Below are positions 34,270-47,835 of a stretch of 64,000 nt of DNA, one piece after another. The notes beneath the pieces are model-generated. The model had not been told where the DNA came from and made no database searches. It was given only the letters and a program-made list of their open reading frames with translations. The translations under genes and the position numbers were made by a program. The DNA is from Cynocephalus volans (Eukaryota; Chordata; Mammalia; Dermoptera; Cynocephalidae). Position 1 is the stretch's first letter; each line of letters opens with the position of its first letter. The DNA lies in assembly GCF_027409185.1 (NCBI RefSeq), contig NC_084474.1, positions 4,953,382-5,017,381 on the forward strand. Reading direction: 5' to 3'.

Positions 34270-34730
34270 TGAAGCTTTTAGATAAAATTTATAGGAGGCC
34301 ATTGGTTTGGACTAAGCTCCTGCACTAGGCCCCATGGACTAAACCAAAATGAAGCCACTCTGGCTGAGGTTCCAGGTGACCAAGCCAAAAGAAACTAAGC
34401 TGTTTATCTGACCTTCCAAGAAATCAGGAGAGAGAGAGGTAATAGTCAACTTCCCATACAGGGCAGTTTTAGCCAGCATGGTAAGGAAGTCTCCTCTGCT
34501 TTAATCTGTACAAAGAAAGTAACTTTGAAATGATCAATCCACTTTTCATTCTCTTTTTCTGCTTTCCTCAGCCCTTTTCTGTTTGTAGGGCTAATCTCCT
34601 CTGCTCGACTCATTGGAACACTCTTTTTATTTTATGTAATAAGGCATTGCCGAATTCCAGAATCACAAATAAAAGCTAATTAGATCTTTAATCTAAGTTT
34701 GCTGTAATTTTATCTTTTGATGAACTAAAG
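34270..34730 (+). mobile_element. ERV LTR-like sequence
   Basis: Has the 'aaccaaaatgaagccactct' type of U3, then a polyadenylation signal (CACAAATAAAAGC, about 34668) followed by a short U5. Ends are not sharp. Confidence 0.5.
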
Positions 34731-34869
34731 GAAACTGCTGCTCTTCACTGTTTTGATCTACAAAAATGGCAATTTTGTATAGTTCAGCTGAATGTACTGT
34801 ATATTTTGGTAGTATACATTTACAGTTCTATTTTCATTTAAAAGTGTTCAGCAGAGAATACACTACATG

Positions 34870-35500
34870 TAAGAGACTGTTCTTTTATGCAATAACATGT
34901 TTATTGCAGCACTATTCACAATAGCCAGGATCAATCTGCATCCATCAACAGATGAATGGGTAAAGAAAATGTGGTATATATACAATGTAATACTATTCAG
35001 CCATAAGAAAGGATGAAATCCTATAATTCACAGCAACATGAATGAGCTTAGAGGACATCATTCTAAGTGAAATAAGGCAAGAACAGAGAAGGAAATACCA
35101 CGCATTTTCATTAATGTGTGGAAGCTAAGAAAGTTGATTGCATAGAAGTAGAAAAGTGATTACCAGAGGCTAAGAGTAGGGGTGAGGGAGAATCACAAAT
35201 TGACCATTGGTTAATAGGTATGAAAGTACAGCTACGTAGGAGGAAAAGATCTAGTTTCCTATAGCACAGTAGGGTGACTATAATTTAAAAAAAATTATTG
35301 TATACTTTCAATTAGCTAGAAGAGAGGATTTTGAATGTTCCCAACACAAAGAAATGATAAATGTCTGAGGTCATGGATATGTAAATTGACCTGATTTGAT
35401 CACTACACATTGTATACACACACTGAAATACCACATAGTAACCCCTAAATATGTACAATTATTATGTATCAATTAAAAATTTTTAAAATAATATTTAACA
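34870..35500 (+). mobile_element. L1 3' end
   Basis: 'Tttattgcagcactattcac', 'atgtggtatatatacaatgt' and the 3' UTR of a mid-age L1 are clear. It ends in an A-rich tail near 35490. Confidence 0.82.
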
Positions 35501-35519
35501 TATACAAATTCTGAAGTAA

Positions 35520-36360
35520 CTTTCACACGTTTAAAGAGAAACAGAAGAGGTTATCATAAGTACAATGAAGAAGAGACTCTCAGAACGAACAGACAGATAT
35601 GAAAAAGAATCAAATAGAACTTCTAGAAAAGAAAAACATAATAAAATTTAAAACGCAGTGGATGGTTTAGACTGGAATTAGACATAATGAAATAATGACC
35701 TGAAAAATTATTTAGAGTGTAGCACAGAGAGACAAAGAGATAGAAAATATAAAAGAGATATCAAGAGACATGGAAGATAGAGAAGGTTTAAAATACATCT
35801 AATTCATATTCCAGAAGGAAAGGATAAAAAGAAGACAGTTGATGCAATATTTGAAGAAACAATGGCTGAGAATTTTCTAGAATTTATGGAAGACATCAGA
35901 TTCAGGACTCGCTATAAATACCAAGGAGGATAGTTAAAAAGAAATCCACACCACAATGAAAATGCAGAACACCAAAGGAAAAAAATTCTCAAAAGCAAGC
36001 AGGGAGAACAGATGGATCATAAAGAAAGAAATGACATTTAGATTGAATGTAGACTTATCTATAATAGCAATGGAAGTCGGAAGATGGTGGAATATTATCT
36101 TCAAAGTGCTTAAAGAAAGCTATAGTCACCTAGAATTGTGAGACCAGTAAAACTATCTTTCAAAAACAGGAGGAAATAAGGATATTTTCAACAGAGGTAA
36201 CAAAGCCAGAGTTCACTAATGACCTTCACTGTAATAACTTCTAAGGATGTACTTTAGAAAGAAGGAAAGGGATTGCGAAAGTAAGATTGGAGGTGAAAGA
36301 AGAAACAGTGAGCAGAGAAAATCACGGATATATGGATTGATATAAACAAATGTTATTTGC
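35520..36360 (+). mobile_element. L1/HAL1-like ORF1 remnant
   Basis: Degenerate ORF1-like sequence ('ttccagaaggaaaggataaa', 'tggctgagaattttctagaa', 'caaggaggatagttaaaaag') without an intact frame. Confidence 0.65.
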
Positions 36361-36364
36361 CTAA

Positions 36365-37814
36365 ATGACTAAGTTTTTTGGTGCTCCCTTATATTTTGTG
36401 TCCATGGCAAGTGCCTTAGCCATTTTACCAAGCCCTGGGGAAGGCTCTCAACACTCAGTGTGAATTTTCCCTTTATCTCCCTGTTTTCAGCATGGTACTC
36501 TCCTCCTATCCCCATCCTTAGCTGGGCCAGAGTCCCTCTGGCTCAGTATCTCAAGAGAATGAACCTCTAGTCTTTTGCTTGGAGGAAAAAGATCTGGGGT
36601 CCAGTGCTTGTTATACAGACCTCCAGAAATATCAGTGCTTCTGGTTCCTGGGCCTAACCCCAGCGCTGCCATTTGACTTCCTTAGGGCTTTCTCCATGGC
36701 TGGCATAGGTGTCAGCTTTCCTGGGTTCATCATATCAATTGTCACTCATGTATCTCTCCTAACTGCCAAAATTTTGTTCTTTTCTTTCATTATCTTTGCC
36801 CTTGTGAGCTTACACTCTTTCAAATCCCTTTTCTAGCATTTTGACAGACTTTCAGTTGGATCAGAGGCATTTTTCCAATTCACCATATTTAACTAGAAGT
36901 CTGTCTCTTGTGACTCTCTTAGGAGAGAGAAGACATTTCCCAAAGACTCCCCCAGCGGACTTTCCCCTTCATCTCAACTGTGAGAACTAAGTTACACACC
37001 GACTCCTAAACTGACACCAGCAAGGAGAATAGCCCTGCCATGCTCATTTAGAGCCTAATTATCTGGGATGAAATGAATGTTTAGGATCCACCACAATTGT
37101 CACTTCAAGGACCCTACTTAGATACGGTTTGGAAACTCAAACTCCAAACCACTACCCAAGTCAGAAGTGGTCATACTTTGTAACTCTTTATACCTCTAGC
37201 AATAGATGTGGGTGTTTGACTGAGGGAACAATCTAGTACATAAATACAATGTATGGAGACCATATGTATGCACAAAATGGAGATGTGGTAAGAGCAAGAT
37301 GGTAAAGAAGACGGAACAGCTCAGACCTGGAGTCATGGGGGCTGGGGGGACTGTGAAACCTGTAGTTACACTTTCTGAACTCTGCCTTTCTGTGTGAAGA
37401 GACATTTTGAATGCAAGGAACTAAAAGACAGGATTATGGTAGCTCTCAAGCGAAACATTAAATCGAATTACTTCAGGAACTCTCGGCTTAAAGTCATATT
37501 TATATAACAATGGCCGAATTGAACTGGACCAAAAAGTTTGGGCTGTTTTATTTACTGTGGCTCATGTGTACATCTGAAACACTCGTTTGGAAATCCCAGT
37601 TCTGTTATGCAAGGCATTAAGAGAGCTTTTAACAAATTTAATCAAGTGAAGTTTGGGTCTGAGATTAAAATTGATCATCATCATAAGGTTGGGGCTTGAT
37701 ATAAGATATTAAAGAGAAAGTCAGCTTACTAAACAGAATAAAAGATGTGGTCATATTGGATGCCTAAAAAATAAACAATCAAAAAACATGGAAGGGCATG
37801 TTTTCTCCTGCTTC
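36365..37814. other. No recognised feature
   Basis: Unassigned sequence with short overlapping frames on both strands. Confidence 0.4.
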
Positions 37815-38851
37815 TAAATTGGCTGCTACAAAAGAAACAATCCACAGAGTGAAACAACAGCCTACAGAGTGGGAGAAAATTTTGCTAACTATGCATCTGA
37901 CAAGGGATTAATATCCAGAATATACAAGGAACTCAAGCAATTACACAGTAAAAAAACAAATAACCCAATTAAAAAATGGGCAAAGGAGCTGAATAGACCT
38001 TTTTCAAAGGAAGACATACAAATGGCCAACAGGTACATGAAGAAATGCTCAGCATCACTAGTCATCAGGGAAATGCAAATTAAAACCACCTTGGCATATC
38101 ACCTCCCCCCAGTTAGACTGGCTATAATAAAAAAAGTTGGTGAATAACACATGCTGGTGAGGGTGTGGAGAGAACGGAATGCCACCACACTGTTGGTGGG
38201 ACTGTAAATTAGTACAACCACTATGCAAAACAGTATGGAGGTTTCTCAAACGCCTACAGGTAGATCTTCCATACGATCCAGCAATCCCACTTCTGGGTAT
38301 ATACCCAGAGGAATGAAATCATCATGTTGAAGGGACACCTGCATGCCCATGTTCATCGTGCTCTGTTCACAATAGCCAAGACATGGAACCAACCTAAATG
38401 TCCATTGATGGATGACTGGATAAGGACACTGTGGCTTATATACACCATGGAATACTATTCTGCCATAAAAAAAGAATGAAATTCTCCCATTTGCAACAAC
38501 ATGGATGAGCCTGGAGAAACATATTGAGTGAAATAAGCAAAGCACAGATGGATAAATACTGCATGTGCTCACTCATAAGTGGGAGCTAAGAGAGAAAGAA
38601 GGAAGGAAAGAAAGACCACAGTGGTGTGCTGGACTTGCGGAGAGAGAGAACATTCCTTGGGCTACAAAGTGGAGTGGTTCGGTCGAGGACAATTGGGTTG
38701 GGGACATGGGGTACAATCGCAATTTGTGTTAATGGGCATGCTGCCGGTATGGATCTGGTCTTCACATCCAGGGTGTGAGGGGGGACAATCAGCTTAGTAC
38801 CTCATGAATATTCATAATGAATAAAAAAATAATAAATTGGCTGCTACAAAA
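37815..38851 (+). mobile_element. 5'-truncated L1 with 19-bp perfect target duplication
   Basis: The L1 body (37834-38832) holds the ORF2 C-terminus and 3' UTR. The 19 bases TAAATTGGCTGCTACAAAA are identical at 37815-37833 and 38833-38851. The ORF2 fragment has stops and frameshifts. Confidence 0.93.
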
Positions 38852-39461
38852 ACCTTGTGATTAAGAAAGAATCCATGAGATTAAAGAGGTCCCATTTTCT
38901 CTCACCTTCTAAATGTCTTAAGAGCCAAGTTTTTTTTAATATATGTTCTGACATAGATTTGGATGGATAACTTAAAAAAGAATCTGGATATTTGAGAATG
39001 GTATTTATCTGAAACTAGTTAGTTGAGCTTGTTGCTAATGAAGAAATCCAGAAAGTCACTGGCCACTTTCAATATCCAAAGTTACTAAGCCACACATTTT
39101 TGAGAAATAAAGATACATAAAAACTATGGACTGCTTTTAAAGAAAAGTGAACAATGAGTTACTTTAAAACTATACAAAAATAGACAGGCAGGAGCCATGC
39201 CACGGGAACCCCAGCCCAGGCCAGTCCACACCACCCAGAGAGACCCTAGAGTCACTGGGCCCACAGGACCCCAAGTTACCCACCCCAGAACAGGCAGGCA
39301 CCATTCTATGGGCCCCCCAGCCCAGGCCAGTTCCCACAGCCCAGAGAGGCCCGAGCCACAGGCCCACAGGTTCCAAGGCCCCTGCACTGAATTGGCAGTC
39401 CCTGAAGGACCATAGCCAGACACTATAGTTGAACAAGTGAACTGTGAAGTCCTTTGCCACA

Positions 39462-40390
39462 ATGACTAAACACCAAAGGAAAGATACCAGAAATATGAAA
39501 AATCAAGAAAGTATGACACCACCGAAGAATAATAATAACTCTCAAGCTCTAGATCCTATACAACAGGAAGTCCTTAAAATGGCTGACAAGGAATTTAGAG
39601 CAACGATTCTAAGGAAACTAAATGAGATACAAGAAAACTCAGTTAGACAACACAACAGAATGAGAAAAAGTATACAGGACCTGAAAGAAGAAATGTATGA
39701 AGAAATCAATGCCCTGAAAAAGAATGTAGCAGAGCTTGTGGAACTGAAGGATTCATTCAACAAAATAAAAAACACAACAGAGAGTTTAACCAGCAGGCTA
39801 GGAAAAACAAAAGAGAGAATTTCTGACCTTGACAATGGCCTGTTCGAAATAACACAGGTGGACAAAAAGAAAAAAGAATTGAAAAAATTGAAGAAAATTT
39901 AAGAGAGATAACACAACCTTAAGCACTCAAATATCCAAATCACAGGTATTTCAGAAGGAGAGGAAAAGTGAAATGGCATTGAAAACATATTCAATGAAAT
40001 AATGGCAGAAAACTTCCCAGGTATAGGGAAAGACACAGATCTTCAGATTCAGGAGGCTCAAAGATCCCCAAACATATTCACCCCAAAAGGTCCTCGCCAA
40101 GACATGTTATAGCCAAATTGTCAAAACTCAAAGACAAAGAGAGAATCTTAAAAGCTGCAAGAGAGAAGTGCCAAGTCACCTATAAGGGAGACCCAATCAG
40201 ACTAACAGCAGACTTTTCATTGGAAACACTAAAAGCCAGACAAGAATGAGATGATATATTGAAAATACTAAAAGACAAAAATTGCCAGCCAAGAATACTT
40301 TACCCAGCAAGGCTATCCTTCAGAAATGAAGGACAAATAGTGTATTTCTCAGACAAACAAAAACTGCAGGAGTTCACTACCATATGACCA
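39462..40390 (+). pseudogene. L1 ORF1 (RNA-binding protein), broken
   Basis: Starts M-T-K-H-Q-R-K-D. The first 146 codons include a long coiled-coil-like heptad stretch (K-S-I-Q-D-L-K-E-E-M, N-V-A-E-L-V-E-L). A stop lies at 39900, and the RRM/C-terminal part (to about 40390, with 'gattcaggaggctcaaagat') follows with further stops and frame changes. Confidence 0.85.
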
Positions 40391-40611
40391 GCCTTAGGAG
40401 AAATTCTCAAGGGAGTAGTGGGTTTGGTACCTGAAAAACAACCATCAATGCCATAAATACTCAAGAAAAACAAAACCCACTAGTAAAATAAAAATGCTAA
40501 CAATAAAGAGGAAAAAAAAGCACCAAGAAACCGACAAACACAGAAGACAAACAGTAAATCAGAAAGAAAGGAACAAAAGATACGTAAGACATCCAAACAA
40601 AAATCAATAAA

Positions 40612-43600
40612 ATGCTAGGAGTAAATCAGCACCTTTCAACAATAACTCAATGTAAAAGGATTAAATTCCCCACTCAAAAGACACAGACTGACTGACTTGA
40701 TTAAAAAGGTGGACCCAACTATATGCTGCCTTCAAGAGACTCCCCTCACCTGTAAAGACACATATAGAGTAAGAGTGAAAGGATGGAGAAAGATACACCA
40801 TGCAAATAGAAATAAAAAACGAGCTGGAGTAGCTATTATTATATCAAATAAAATAGACTTTAAACCAAAAACCATAAAAAGAGATAAAGAAGGCCACTAT
40901 ATAATGATAAAAGGATCTATCCATCAAGAAGACATAATAATCATACGCAACTAATGTTGGAGCAGCCAGATTTATAAAGCAAACACTATTAGACCTAAAG
41001 AATGAGATAGACACTAATACTGGAATACCAGGGGACCTGAACACCCCACTCTCAATATTGGACAGATCATCTAGGCAAAAATTAACAGAAAAACACAAGA
41101 TCTAAATAATACTTTAGACCAACTGGACTTGGCAGATATCTACAGAACATTCCATCCAACAACCTCAGAATATTCATTCTTCTCATCAGTACATGAAACA
41201 TTCTCCAGGATAGACCACATGTTAGATCACAAATCAAGTCAACAAATTCAAAAAATTGGAATTATTCCATGTATTTTTTCAGATCACAATGGATTAAAAT
41301 TAGAAATCAACAAATGAAACTCTGGAAACTATACAAATACATGGAAATCAAACAACATTCTACTTAATGACATCTGGGTCCAAGAAGAAATTAAACAGTA
41401 AATCAAAAAGTGAATTGAAACTAATGAAAACAATGATACATCATACCAAAACCTGTGGGATACTGCAAAAGCAGTACTAAGGGGGAAATTTATCACATTA
41501 AATGCTCACTTCAGAAGAATGGAAAGATGGCAAGTAAACAACCTAACACTTCACCTTAAAGAACTAGAAAAACAAGAACAATCTAAACCCAAAGTTAGCA
41601 GATGGTAAGAAATAATTAAGATCAGAGCAGAACTTAATGAAATAGAAACCCCAAAACTGATACAAAAGATCAATGAAACAAAAAGTTGATTTTTTGAAAA
41701 GATAAATAAAATTGACAAACCATTAGCAAGGCTAACTAAAAAAAGAAGAGAGAAGACCCAAATAACAATAATTAGAAATGGAAAAGGTGATGTTACAACT
41801 GATGCCTCAGAAATACAAGGAATAACTAGCAACTACTATAAACAACTATACGCCAACAAATTTGAAAATCTGGAGGGAATGGATAAATTTCTGGACACAC
41901 AAACTACCAAAACTGAGCCAAGAAGATATAGAAAATCTAAACAGACCAATAACAATAATAGAGATTGAAGCCATTATCAGAAGGCTCCCAACAAAGAAAA
42001 TCCCAGGACTGGATGGGTTCACTGCAGAATTCTACCAAACCTTCAAAGAGGACTTGATACCAATTCTCTACAAACTATTCCAAAAGATAAAAACAAAGGC
42101 CATTCTCCCAAACTCATTCTGTAATGCAAGCATCACCCTGATTCCAAAACCTGACAAACATACAACAAGAAAAGAAACCCACAGGCCAATATCCTTGATG
42201 AATATAGATGCAAAAATCCTCAGTAAAATACTAGCTAGCTGAATACAGCAACACATACGCAAAATTATACACCGTGATCAAGTGGGATTCATCCCAGGGA
42301 TGCAAGTTTGATTCAAAATTTGCAAATCAATAAATGTGATACACCACATCAATAAAATCAAACACAAGGACTATATGATCATCTCTATAGACACTGAAAA
42401 CGTATTTGACAAAATTCAACATTCATTCATGATAAGGACTCTCACAAGTTAGGTATAGATGGAAAGTATCACGACAATAATTAAAGCCATATATGATAAA
42501 CCCACTGCCAGGATCATCCTGAATGGGAAAAAGCTGAAAGTTTTTCCCTTAAGAACAGGAACTAGACAAGGATGCCCACTCTCACCACTCCTATTCAACA
42601 CAGTGTTGGAAGTACTAGCCAGAGCGGTCAGAGAAGAGAAGGAAATAAAGGGCATCCAGATTGGAAAAGATGAAGTCAAACTGTCCCTGTTTGCAGATGA
42701 TATGATCCTAAATATTGAAAAGCCTAAAGCTTCTACAAAAAAACTCTTAGAGTTGATAAATGATTTCAGCAAAGTTGCAGGATACAAAATCAACACACAA
42801 AAATCAGTAACATTTCTATACTCCAACAGTGAACATGCAGAAAAAGAAATCAAGAAAGCCTGCCCATTTATAATAGCCACCAAAAAAATGAAATACTTAG
42901 GAATACAGTTTATCAAGGATGCAAAAAATCTCTACAGTGAGAACTACAAGCCACTGTTGAGAGAAATTTAAGAGGACACAAGAAGATGGAAAGATATCCC
43001 ATGCTCTTGGATTGGAAGAATTAACATTGTGAAAATGTCCATGCTACCCAAAGTGATCTACAGATTCAATGCAACAATTCCCATCAAAATTCCAATGACA
43101 TTTATCTCTGAAATGGAAAAAACTATCCTAACATTTATATGTAATAACAAAAAACCACAGGCAAAATTTCCAAGCAATTCTGAGCAAAAATTTAAAGCTG
43201 GAAGAATAAATAACACTACCTGACTTTAAACTATACTACAAAGCTATAATAACCAAAACAGCATGGTACTGGCATAATACAGACACACAGATCAATGGAA
43301 TAGTATAGAGAATGCGGAAATCAAACCATACACCTACAGCCATCTGATCTTTGACAAAGTCACCAAGTCTACACACTGGTGAAGAGACTGCCTCTTCAGC
43401 AAATGGTGCTGGGAAAACTGGATATTCATATGCAGGAGAGTGAAACTAGACCCATACCTCTCACCATATCCCAAAATCAACTCAAAATGGATTAAAGAAT
43501 TAAATATACACACTGAAACAATAAAACTTCTTAAGGAAAACATAGAGGAAACACTCCAGGAAGTAGGATTGGGTACAGACTTCATGAATAATGACCCCAA

Positions 43601-44430
43601 AAGCACAGGCAACCAAAGGAAAAATAAACAAATGGGATTAATATCAAACTAAAAAGCTTCTGCACAGCAAAAGAAACAATTAACAGAGTGAAAAAACAAC
43701 CAACAGAGTGGAAGAAAATATTTGCAAAATATACATCTGACAAAGGATTAATATCCAGAATATACAAAGAACACAAACAACTTTACAACAAAAAAACAAA
43801 TAACCTAATTAAAAAATGGGCAGAGGAGCTGAATAGGCATTTCTCAAAGGAAGATATACAAATGGCCAACGGACACATGAAAAAATGCTCAACATCACTC
43901 AGCATTGGGGAAATGCAAATCAAAACCACACTGAGATACCATCTCAGTCCAGTTAGGATGGCTAATATCCAAAAGACTGAGAATGATAAATGCTGGTGAG
44001 GCTGTGGAGAAAAAAGGAACCCTCATTCACTGTTGGTGGGACTGCCAAATTGTGCAGCCTTTATGGAAAATGGTATGGAGGTTCCTCAAACAATTACAGA
44101 TAGATCTACCGTGTGACCTAGCTATTCTATTTCACTGTTGGGAATATACCCAGAGGAATGGAAATCATCAAGTCGAAGCTATACCTGTTCCCCAATGTTC
44201 ATCGCAGCACTCTTTACAATAGCCAAGAGTTGGAACCAGCCCAAATGTCCATCATCAGATGAGTGGATACGGAAAATGTGGTACATCTACACAATGGAAT
44301 ACTACTCTGCTATAAAAAGAATGAAATACTACCATTTGCAGCAACATGGATGGACTTAGAAAAAAATTATGTTAAGTGAAATAAGTCAGGCACAGAAAGA
44401 GAAGTACCACATGTTCTCACTTCTTTGTGG
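40612..44430 (+). pseudogene. L1 ORF2 (endonuclease and reverse transcriptase), broken
   Basis: Endonuclease motifs (C-C-L-Q-E-T near 40735, S-D-H-N-G near 41290) are in order with the reverse transcriptase region (P-G-L-D-G-F near 42010, F-A-D-D-M near 42700). The C-terminal end ([13 protein letters not shown]) is near 44290. The F-A-D-D catalytic motif is kept, but about ten stops or shifts split the frame. The longest open piece spans 42459-42971. Confidence 0.88.
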
Positions 44431-44659
44431 GAGCTGAAAATCAATCAGTCAATCAAGATACAAACAAATGGTGGAGGGGGGAGGGGAAGACACAACAGTC
44501 ACAATTCCTTGAACATGTTAAGACAAGTGAACAGATATGATGTTGATGGTCGGGAGTCAGGAGAGGGTTGGGGGAAAGAGGAAGTGATAAAGGGTAAATT
44601 TATACTACATTGTATATCGATAAATTAAAATTAAAAATAAATAAATAAAAATTTCACAA

Positions 44660-44780
44660 AAAGTAGATGTGGCTGGTTAGCTCAGTTGGTTGGAGTGTGG
44701 AGCTGATAACACTAAGGTCCAGGGTTCAATACTTGTACCATCAGTGCCAAACAAACAAACAAACAAAATACAAAAATAAA
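44660..44780 (+). mobile_element. tRNA-Ile-like SINE
   Basis: GTGGCTGGTTAGCTCAGTTGG, B box GGGTTCAATAC and an ACAAACAAACAAA tail; it lies just beyond the L1 tail. Confidence 0.85.
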
Positions 44781-44862
44781 TAGTGCAAATACTTTAGTGC
44801 TTTTTTCTGCTAGTGATGGTAAATGGTACTTTTCTACAGTACGACAGTTTTCAAGTGTTATG

Positions 44863-45336
44863 TGTGAGAAATGCCCTCACCTGTCCAATGCCAAAGGCTG
44901 GTTATGGAGACACGAGCTACAGCAAAGCAAGACTTTAACGGCAGTCTTCCGAGATCGGGTGTCTGTTGGGCAGGAACACTGGAAATGGTTACGTCGAGCA
45001 GTTTACTCCCCAGTGCAGAAGTCCTTCCCGCAGATCCTCATTGGCTGCACAGTCTTCCCAAACATTGCCTACATTTCATTATTTCCTTATAAGGTATTTA
45101 TTGTTCACTTCCTGCTAACGGTAAGGGATGGGCTCAAGACAAGCCCAAGAAAAAGGCCTGCCACAAGTCCCGAGGAGGAAGAAGAACCAGGAAGTAAAAA
45201 GAACAAGGTGGCCAGCCACCATCTCGGGAAGTCACCCTCGGGAAATTGTACTTTCAGGGGTTATTGCACCACAGGTTAGTCAAGCAACCCTTGTTAAGCT
45301 GTTCTTGAAAACGAATCACTTAAGCTATTTTCCCAC
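44863..45336 (+). mobile_element. ERV LTR (family A), 3'-truncated
   Basis: Collinear with 6558-6085 of the minus-strand copy from TGTGAGAAATGCC to CTATTTTCCCACA. The polyadenylation region and 3' end are missing. Confidence 0.75.
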
Positions 45337-45860
45337 ATATGCATATGTAAAAAAAGATAACAAATTTCTATGTATGATGCCACTTTCCAGCAAACTTAAG
45401 AATATATGGTATCTCCATTGGACTTTACTGAAAACTTCACAGAAGAAAAGAGTATAGGAAATCCAGGTTTTTGAAGGTAATGACTAAGTCACAGTCTTCT
45501 TTCCAGCTACTTAAAAAAATCAGATGATTAAAAAAAAAGGAACAAAACTGAAAATGATTGAAAATACTGATCTGAAATTTGTAAGCCGCTCATGCTGAGA
45601 CAGGCAGATAGAGGACAGCAGCGTGTGTAGAACCAGCTCCTCCAGGCCCTGCCTCCCACAGGCTCCTGAGAGAAGTGCATGGTCGTGGCGAGAAAAGATT
45701 TACTGTCTAAGCCTGTTGCTGTAGGCAAGGGCTGCAGCCTGAGCATAGTAGGGCTGTCAAAGACAAACATAGGTGCTAAAGTGGTACGGTCAGATTACAG
45801 GAAATGCACAGGGAAGAGAGTTTAGAATGACTTGTGATGGATTTTGGACTTGACCAGTGC
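45337..45860. other. No recognised feature
   Basis: Unassigned sequence between two LTR pieces. Confidence 0.4.
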
Positions 45861-46185
45861 TGTTGTGCACACAATGAGCACAAAATAGCCGCCAGCCTCC
45901 TCTTCCACTCCAGCGCCGGCCCCTCCCCGCTTCCCTTTACAAGAAGCCTCCTGACTTAAACAGAAACCCCTTTTGCTTCCGCAAGCACGCAGTTCTCCAC
46001 CCCGATCCACGTTAGCATAATGCCCCTCCTTGATGGGATCAGCCAGCCCTTGGTGCACTACATAAGCTCTACCACCCCCACACCTGGTGCTGTCCACCAT
46101 TTTCAGGGCAGCCCCGGGCTGTTCCCCACTTTGAGCACAGCCCGGCAGATTCTTTTCCTTTAGTAAAGCTTGAATAGTACTTTCA
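45861..46185 (+). mobile_element. ERV LTR (family B)
   Basis: Closely similar to 30061-30453 in reverse, including the cluster around 'gatgggatcagccagccctt' and CACTACATAAGCTC in place of the TATA box. The polyadenylation signal reads AGTAAAGCTTG instead of AATAAAGCTTG. Exact ends are uncertain. Confidence 0.75.
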
Positions 46186-46498
46186 ACTTGAACTTATCCT
46201 CAATCTGGATGGAGGTGACTGGAGGTTTTAAAGAGAGAATGAGGAAATAGAGGGGTGGTGAGCAGGGGTGGAAAATCACAAAAAGCAGCAAGGTGAGGCG
46301 TGGTCCACGTGAAACCATCTGGGTTTGCTACCAGCACTTATCAAAGTTGGGCTTCCCCTCCCACAGGAATTGGGAGACAGGGCCCTATCTTCAGGTGTTG
46401 GCTGGAAAAAAAATTGTTTTGGTAGCCTTGAGCTTTTAAGGGAGATTGGGGGTGAAGGGAGGGTCGTCCTAGGGATGCGACCTTGAGCTGTTAGAAAC

Positions 46499-47005
46499 TG
46501 TTAGTGTGGCCAATAATTGAGAGAGGAGCTAGTGTAAGGAAAGGTGGCCTTTAATCAGGAAGCCAGCAGCCTGGGGAAATAGTGGACTCATGTCTCAAAG
46601 ACCATCTCCACCTCTCCCAGGTTTGCCAAAGGGTTTTATAGGGGTCTGTGATGAAAAGTTGATGTATGTTGACCAAGCAGGGACATGCAGACATGCTTGA
46701 GCGTTTCAGATGATCGTCAAGGAACTTCCTGGGTGGGAGTTGACCAGCGTCATACTTTGTTCTCCACCGGCTCAGTTCCTGTTATTCTCAAATAAGATCA
46801 GGTTAGTAAGCTAGTAAAGAATGGCCATCTGGGTTAATAATTGTTCTCTAATTATTTGCATACAATGTGAGAGCAAGAGTCATTGTGTTCTGGCAATTAG
46901 CTGCAGGCTAAGTGTTTTGGGTGACAGGAGAGAACAAGCTTTTAAATTAAAAGGTTTAAATAGAAGATTTAACAAAATGGAATCACTTCTGTTCAGGCTG
47001 TTACA
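46499..47005 (-). mobile_element. ERV LTR-like sequence
   Basis: On the minus strand it begins TGTAACAGCCTG and ends CCACACTAACA. A TATA box (CCCTATAAAACCC, about 46640) and an ATTAAA-type polyadenylation region (about 46553) are at typical spacing. No target duplication is visible. Confidence 0.6.
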
Positions 47006-47009
47006 TTTT

Positions 47010-47835
47010 GTTCAAGTCTTTATAGGCCAAAGTGGAGGTTCAGTTGAAAGGGCTCAGAGGAGCCTGGTCAGACTTTGATTAAGAAGAGAATCTTTGTCTG
47101 GACCAAGCAAGTCACAGCCAGGAGCAGAGGGCTGGCAGAATGTCCTGCGTGGTCCTGGCCCAGGGGCCAGCTGGATGGTGTTGCCGGAACATCTCATTGT
47201 TCAAGAGAAACCAAAACTCCTACTTTTATGTGATCTCTCCTGATTTTAAATTTTGACCAATTAAAAAACATTTCAAATAGCTGGTAGCCCCACAAAATAT
47301 ATCTGCTGGCCAGATTCAGACCAGGACCCTTAATTTTCTAACTCGGCTCTGGGAGCAAAACCAGAGAAGATCGCTGTCTTACTGAGGAAAACGTGCGGTC
47401 AGATATTTTGCTGAGCAAGGCTGCATTGCTCAGTTGCTCTAAAGCAAGATGAACATTTAATTTCTGTGGAATTTTCCTCTCACCCCTCCAAAAAAGATAG
47501 AAGAAAGTTCTTGGGAGTGAGTGTAAAAGCACATTTCAGCAATACAGTTGATAGCTCTGCCACCAAGGAGGAGATGGTAGGGAACCCACAGTGACCAGAT
47601 GGCAGAGGCGTGTGCACAGTCGTGCTGCGGTGACCCTCCATCACGCACCTGCACTGAAAGTCTGTTTCACAGAAGCAGGAGGAGAATAAAAGCCAGAGTT
47701 GTCCCACTGGAAAGTTTAATAAGTTCTGAAAGAAACACCACAGTGTTATTAGGAATAATGAATACCTGAATGCAAATGTGCATGAACAAGGAAAACGGTG
47801 GTTTTAGCTACCGCATTTTACTTCAGAGTGACATG
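47010..47835. other. No recognised feature
   Basis: Unassigned sequence; frames at 47338-47707 overlap in several phases and lack known motifs. Confidence 0.4.

Larger units (their letters stand above)
39190..44645 (+). mobile_element. Long L1 with decayed ORF1 and ORF2
   Basis: A GC-rich 5' UTR piece (39190-39460, with 'cccagcccaggccagt' twice) precedes ORF1, then a short spacer, ORF2 and a 3' UTR with a G-rich run (GGTGGAGGGGGGAGGGGAAG, about 44470) and an AAATAAATAAATAAA tail. Both frames are broken, so it is immobile. The 5' end is probably truncated within the 5' UTR. Confidence 0.9.

Noticed and set aside
44797..45279. A 160-codon frame with a matching minus-strand frame at 6067-6457, suggesting a conserved gene
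   Set aside because: Both lie in copies of the same ERV LTR. The similarity comes from related non-coding DNA, and the LTR boundaries and polyadenylation region explain it.
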